NCBI GenBank assembly: GCA_016703425.1
Contig: JADJCA010000012.1
Location: forward strand, 310,001 to 374,000
Direction of reading: 5' to 3'
DNA length: 64,000 bases
Origin: Myxococcales bacterium
GTDB taxonomy: Bacteria; Myxococcota_A; Polyangia; Polyangiales; Polyangiaceae
This document shows positions 59,657 through 64,000 of the stretch, in pieces. The translations under genes and the position numbers were made by a program. The notes under the pieces are model-generated. The model worked only from the letters and a program-made list of their open reading frames with translations, had not been told where the DNA came from and did not search any database. Positions within the stretch are counted from its first letter, which is position 1. Each line of letters opens with the position of its first letter.

Positions 59657-62600
59657 CTACCGAAGCGTCGCGAGCGCCTCGCGAAGGCGAGCCGGCGAGA
59701 CTGGCGTCGCCGTCTTGAGCTCCGGCGCGAAGATGGCTACGCGAAGCTCTTCGAACGCGAAGCGGAGCATACGCGCAGTTTCCACGTCCTTCACCGTCGG
59801 AACCCTCTTCAGAAACTCGTCCCACAGGGGCTTGAACGTCGCGAGCTTCTCGCGATCCTTGCGAGGGTCCGTCGCCGCACGAACCACGCGCGCCTGCACG
59901 GCGCGGAGGTAGCGCGGAAAGTGCTCCAGCTGCGCGAGCGGCACCCATGCCAAAAGGTCCGCCGGGAAGAGGCGCTCGAGCTGCGCGAACATGTCGGCCA
60001 CGGCGTCGCGGCCGCTTGGGTGTTTCGCCGCGCTGCGAAGCGTCACGAGAGCTTTGTCGAGCTCGGCGGCGCACGGCTTGAGGCGCGACTCGAGATCACG
60101 AAAGACGCCAGGGAGTCGCGCTGCACCTCGCGCGGCCATGGTGTCGAAGGCCTCCTTGGTGCGCGGTAGCGTCGTCTGCCCACCGAGCTCGAAGGCTTCA
60201 TCGGCGATGCGCGCGAGGAGCACCGCTCGAAAGAGCTCGTCGTCGCTCCGCGAGGGGAGTCGTGGTGCCTGCGAGACGGCCGGCAGCGCCCGCGGCAGTC
60301 TTGGTTCGATCGCCGAAAGCTCGCGCCTTGTCGCGAGGAGAAGCAACCGTCGCAATCCATCGCGGGATGCGGCGTCCGCCGCGCCTCGCGACTCGAGCAA
60401 CACAAGATCGACGGAGGTGATGCGGTCCACGAGCGCGGGAAAGCTGCGCACCTCCACCTGGCCCACGCGGCGCGTGACAAAGGGCGGAAGGTCGGCGAAG
60501 TCCAGGCTCGTCAGTCCCCGCCGCTCGAAGCCCGTCGGCGTCGGTACCTTCTTCAAAACCTCACGCGCTCGCCCTCCGAAACGCGCAAGGAGATCGTCTA
60601 GGTCACGACTCTGGGCCACCACCTTTCCCTGGTCATCGTGCACCCGGAAGCTCAGGCGAAGATGACGGGGAATCGCATCGTGGCGGAAGTCCGCGGCGGA
60701 GACCTCGACGCCCGTCTCCTGGGTGACCGCTGCGGCAAGTGCGAGCAAGAGGGGCCCGGAGAACGGCGTCAGCGATGTCGCCAATGTCTCCGCCAACGCC
60801 GCCGTGTCGCCGAGCTCTCGTCGCAGGCCGCGGGGAAGCTCGTTTAGGAGCGCCGCCAACTTGTCCCGGTGCCAGCCGGGGATGGTCCAGTCGAGCTCAC
60901 CCGGCTGGAGCTGCGGCAGGAGCACCAGTGGGAGCGACAGCGTGGCTCCGTCGTCGTCGTCGTGCGGCTCAAATTTGTAAGAGACGGGGATCTCGACCGC
61001 GTGGACCGAGAGCGTGTCCGGGTACTGCGATGGCGAGAGGTCGGGTTCTCCGACGAGCGCATCTTCGAGGGCAAGGCAAAGCACGTTCGGGTCTGCCTCC
61101 TCTGCGCCGCCGCGCCACGCCTCGAAGGTCTTGCCGTCCACGACGTCCGCCGGGAGCCGTCGATCGAAAAAGTCGAAGAGCGCGGTGTCGTCGGCGAGCA
61201 TGTCGCTCCTTCGAGCCTTCGCCCTGAGGCGCGCCACCTCCGAGAGGAGCGCCGCGTTGCGCGTCTGAAACTCCCCTCGGGTCTTGTATTCGCCGCGGAC
61301 GAGCGCGTGGTCGATGAACATGCGGCGTGCTTCGAGCGGCGCGACGGACGCGTAGTCGATGCTCTTGTCTCTCGCGATCGTGACGCCGAAGAGCGTGCTG
61401 TGCTCCTTGATGGTGGCCCGCCCGGTACGCTCCGACCAGCTTGGGTCGCCGTAGCTCCGTTTGAGGAGGTGAGGGGCCGCCTGAACGAGCCACTCGGGGT
61501 CGATTCGCGCGGCCGTGCGCGCGAAGAGCTGCGTCGTCTCCACGAGCTCGGTGGCCATGAGCCAAGCCGGCGGCTTCTTGGCGAGCGCCGAGGACGGGTG
61601 AATCGCGAAACGAGTTTGTTTGGCGCCGAGGTAGACCCGTTGTTCCGGATGCCACTTGCCGATCTTCGACAAGAGGCCGGTGAGCAGCGCGCGGTGCAGC
61701 GCGTCGTGGGCTTCGGCCGCTGGCGGCTTGCCGGCGGCTTCGGCGCTTCGGCCTCCTGCGGGGCGCTTCGGCGGAGGCGCGCCCTCGCGTTGCCGCGTCT
61801 CGAGTCGGAGCTCACGCACCACGTCCTCGAGTTGACGGTGAACATCGGCCCACTCGCGCACGCGCACGAAGGAGAGGAAGTTCTCCTTGCAGACGCGGCG
61901 CAGGTTAGACGTGCCTCGTTGCTCCGCGTCTCTCACGAAGGCCCACAAGCGGAGGAGGCCAACAAAGTCCGACCGCTCGTCCCGAAAGCGTCGGTGCAGG
62001 TCGTCGGCCCGCTGTTGCTGCTCACGGGGCCGTTCACGCGGGTCTTGAACGCTGAGAGCCGCGGCCACCACCAGAACGTCGCCAAGGCAGTCGTTCTCGG
62101 CGCCCGCCAAGATCATTCGCGCGATGCGCGGATCGACGGGGAAGCGCGCGAGCTGTTCGCCGAGGGCCGTCAGCTCGCGGCGCTCGCCGAGCGCACCGAG
62201 CTCTTCGAGGACGCGGTAGCCCTCGGTGATGGCGCGGCCCGACGGCGGGTCGAGAAAGGGAAAATCCTCGACGTCGCCGAGACCCAGCGCCTTCATGCGC
62301 AAGATGACGCCGGAGAGCCCCGTGCGCTTGATCTCCGGGTCGGTAAACGCAGGTCTCGCGGCGAAGCTCTGCTCGCTGTAGAGGCGCACACAGATGCCGT
62401 CGCGGACGCGGCCACAGCGCCCCTTGCGCTGGTCGGCGCTCGCCTGTGAGATGGCCTCGACGTGCAGGCTCGTGGTGCCCGAGCGAGGATCATAACGTGA
62501 GAGACGTGCCGCGCCGGTGTCGATGACGTAGACGATGCCGGGGATGGTGACGGAGGTCTCGGCGACGTTGGTCGCGAGGATCACGCGTCGCTCCGAGATG

Positions 62601-63421
62601 GTTTGGAAGACGCGCTTCTGCTCCGCCGCCGACAGTCGCGCGTAGAGCGGCTGCACCACGGTGTGCCGCAGAGCTTGGCGCGAGAGCTCTCGTTCGGCCT
62701 CGCGGATCTCCCGTTCGCCCGGTAGGAAGACCAAGATGTCGCCGTGCGGATCCAGCGACGTCACGCTCCGCACCGCCGCGGCCACGGCCTCCGCCAGGTC
62801 GTCTTCTTCCCGCGGCGGCTCGTACAAGACGTCCACCGGGTAGGTTCGCCCTTCGACGGTGAGCACGGGCGCGCCGTCGAAGAACGAGGAGAAGCGCTCT
62901 GTCTCGAGGGTGGCCGAGCTGACGACGACCTTCAGGTCTGGCCTCTCTGGCAAGATGCGCTTCACCCAGCCGAGCAGAAAGTCGATGGTGAGGCTCCGCT
63001 CGTGGGCTTCGTCGAGGATGAGCGTGTCATAGCGACGCAGCAGCGGATCGTTGTGGATCTCTGCGAGCAAGATCCCGTCGGTCATGAACTTGACGTACGT
63101 CCGCTCGGATGTGTGATCGTCGAAACGAATTTGGTAGCCGACGTCCTCGCCGAGCGGCGTGCCCAGCTCGCTCGCGACGCGGGCGGCGACGCTCGTGGCG
63201 GCGAGTCTTCGGGGCTGAGTCACGCCGACGATCTGCGTAAGCCCGCGCCCCATGGCGAGCGCGATCTTCGGCAGCTGGGTCGTCTTGCCGGACCCCGTGG
63301 CGCCGGCGACGATGACGACGGGGTGGGCCTGGATGGCCTCGGCGATGTCGACCGCGCGCGCCGAGATCGGCAGCTCCGGCGGGAACGAGATGGGGGAGGG
63401 CGCGGGGCCAGCGTCGCTCAT
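59657..63421 (-). CDS. hrpA: ATP-dependent RNA helicase HrpA (DEAH box)
   Basis: 1254 residues, close to E. coli HrpA. Helicase motifs are GATGSGKTTQ (Walker A, about residues 40-50), TQPRRLAATSVAARVASELG, LDEAHERS (DEAH), SSATLE, the RecA2 motifs ILATNVAETSVTIPGIVYVI and QASADQRKGRCGR. The HrpA-specific C-terminal half of about 600 residues follows. HrpA unwinds RNA and rescues stalled ribosomes. It is a stand-alone gene, 190 bases upstream of the double-glycine-leader gene on the same strand. Confidence 0.95.
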   Translation of the reverse strand: MSDAGPAPSPISFPPELPISARAVDIAEAIQAHPVVIVAGATGSGKTTQLPKIALAMGRGLTQIVGVTQPRRLAATSVAARVASELGTPLGEDVGYQIRFDDHTSERTYVKFMTDGILLAEIHNDPLLRRYDTLILDEAHERSLTIDFLLGWVKRILPERPDLKVVVSSATLETERFSSFFDGAPVLTVEGRTYPVDVLYEPPREEDDLAEAVAAAVRSVTSLDPHGDILVFLPGEREIREAERELSRQALRHTVVQPLYARLSAAEQKRVFQTISERRVILATNVAETSVTIPGIVYVIDTGAARLSRYDPRSGTTSLHVEAISQASADQRKGRCGRVRDGICVRLYSEQSFAARPAFTDPEIKRTGLSGVILRMKALGLGDVEDFPFLDPPSGRAITEGYRVLEELGALGERRELTALGEQLARFPVDPRIARMILAGAENDCLGDVLVVAAALSVQDPRERPREQQQRADDLHRRFRDERSDFVGLLRLWAFVRDAEQRGTSNLRRVCKENFLSFVRVREWADVHRQLEDVVRELRLETRQREGAPPPKRPAGGRSAEAAGKPPAAEAHDALHRALLTGLLSKIGKWHPEQRVYLGAKQTRFAIHPSSALAKKPPAWLMATELVETTQLFARTAARIDPEWLVQAAPHLLKRSYGDPSWSERTGRATIKEHSTLFGVTIARDKSIDYASVAPLEARRMFIDHALVRGEYKTRGEFQTRNAALLSEVARLRAKARRSDMLADDTALFDFFDRRLPADVVDGKTFEAWRGGAEEADPNVLCLALEDALVGEPDLSPSQYPDTLSVHAVEIPVSYKFEPHDDDDGATLSLPLVLLPQLQPGELDWTIPGWHRDKLAALLNELPRGLRRELGDTAALAETLATSLTPFSGPLLLALAAAVTQETGVEVSAADFRHDAIPRHLRLSFRVHDDQGKVVAQSRDLDDLLARFGGRAREVLKKVPTPTGFERRGLTSLDFADLPPFVTRRVGQVEVRSFPALVDRITSVDLVLLESRGAADAASRDGLRRLLLLATRRELSAIEPRLPRALPAVSQAPRLPSRSDDELFRAVLLARIADEAFELGGQTTLPRTKEAFDTMAARGAARLPGVFRDLESRLKPCAAELDKALVTLRSAAKHPSGRDAVADMFAQLERLFPADLLAWVPLAQLEHFPRYLRAVQARVVRAATDPRKDREKLATFKPLWDEFLKRVPTVKDVETARMLRFAFEELRVAIFAPELKTATPVSPARLREALATLR

Positions 63422-63526
63422 CGCCAGCGGGGCGATACCACCAACATGCGCTGCCGGCGAGGCACTGCGCGGCGTCCCCTGGCAGGACCGCCGCTGCGGG
63501 GCGCAGGCTCAAAAGTGGGCCGAAGC

Positions 63527-63991
63527 TTACCGTGGTGATCCCCACGCGAGCACTTGCGGCACGACAGACGCCACGGCGAAGAGCATGAAAGGCGCGCCCT
63601 CTTGAGGTGTGAACGCGAGCACCCTGACGCGCTCCATGGCCCCCGTCGGCCCCGCCTGCGTGTATGCCGCTGACGCCCCGAGGACGCCTCTTTGTTCGTC
63701 GAGGTACCCGCGATCCTCGATGCGTACCATGCCAGGAGAGAACGCCCGGGCGAGCGCTGGGTTCATCGTCTGCATGTCACCGATCACGAGCCTTCCGCTG
63801 CTCGTGATCGCGAGCATGTACTGGCCACCAATGGCGGCTTCCTTCCCAACGGCAGACAGGAACTTGCCTGCCGTGCCGAACGCGATCGACTCGCCGGGGC
63901 AGAGCTGCAGCAGCTTTGCGTAGACGTCTCCGCCGCTGGCTCCCACGCTGCCGAACCCAAGCATGTTCATGAACGCTCTCCACAGTCCCAT
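63527..63991 (-). CDS. Hypothetical cytosolic protein
   Basis: 154 residues, ATG 63991 near the window edge; ATGs a few codons inside are alternatives, and a start outside the window cannot be excluded. No signal peptide. Beta-rich composition (GQYMLAITSSGRLVIGDMQT, ERVRVLAFTPQEGAPFMLFA) could fit a small PH-like or ligand-sensing domain. Not recognised. It lies 105 bases upstream of hrpA on the same strand. Confidence 0.65.
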   Translation of the reverse strand: MGLWRAFMNMLGFGSVGASGGDVYAKLLQLCPGESIAFGTAGKFLSAVGKEAAIGGQYMLAITSSGRLVIGDMQTMNPALARAFSPGMVRIEDRGYLDEQRGVLGASAAYTQAGPTGAMERVRVLAFTPQEGAPFMLFAVASVVPQVLAWGSPR

Positions 63992-64000
63992 TGCGCGCCG

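Noticed and set aside
1..64000. CRISPR arrays, insertion sequences, prophage or plasmid functions
   Set aside because: No repeat-spacer pattern, transposase, integrase, capsid or replication-initiator gene was seen on either strand.

Overview
The window is about 64 kb of GC-rich DNA from a myxobacterium-like organism (Myxococcota, probably Polyangiales or Sorangiineae). This rests on several signs: a MYXO-CTERM-type tail on a glucoamylase, two bacterial Ser/Thr kinases next to an FHA plus sigma-54-activator regulator, many lipoproteins with Asp/Ala/Gly-rich linkers after the lipobox, Cys-rich surface proteins, and strong G/C third-position bias. There is no integrase, transposase, phage gene or CRISPR array, so this looks like ordinary chromosome.

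Layout. 1-1.8 kb: two lipoproteins of one paralogous family (a third copy lies at 44.1 kb). 1.9-4.3 kb: two divergent citrate-synthase-family genes, one fused to a helix-turn-helix. 4.3-9.3 kb: DUF2252 protein, ABC exporter, M1-type metallopeptidase. 9.3-13.7 kb: Cys-rich lipoprotein, a two-gene SnoaL-like/DUF938 methyltransferase operon, and SelO. 13.9 kb: a tRNA-like cloverleaf with initiator-tRNA-like ends but no CAT anticodon. 14.2-21.3 kb: small protein plus TatD, a phospholipase-D lipoprotein, a frameshifted duplicated-domain lipoprotein, a periplasmic protein and a ZU5-like/propeller lipoprotein. 21.4-25.5 kb: two divergent molybdopterin oxidoreductases, one cut by an in-frame TAA. 26.9-32.1 kb: a signalling cluster (stress-type envelope protein, two Ser/Thr kinases, FHA-sigma54 activator, small lipoprotein). 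32.1-38.8 kb: PAS protein, frameshifted beta-helix lipoprotein, a coupled membrane protein/serine hydrolase/small lipoprotein operon, and an intradiol-dioxygenase-like Tat lipoprotein.

38.8-53.2 kb holds an alpha-glucan utilisation region: a maltoporin-like porin coupled to a lipoprotein alpha-amylase, and a MYXO-CTERM glucoamylase coupled to a second lipoprotein alpha-amylase. Between them lie a double-glycine-leader protein, the third paralogous lipoprotein, and cytochrome bd oxidase (cydAB). 53.4-64 kb: small lipoproteins, an acyl-CoA reductase, an exported CBM-like protein, a second double-glycine-leader protein with AEPTYDTP repeats and a nuclease-toxin-like domain, HrpA helicase and a hypothetical gene.

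The most interesting signals are the two large proteins with bacteriocin-type double-glycine leaders (one carrying a toxin-like module), the initiator-tRNA-like element, and several reading-frame lesions (17.8, 22.0, 33.5 kb and a local one at 28.4 kb) that are either real decay or switching, or errors in the underlying assembly.
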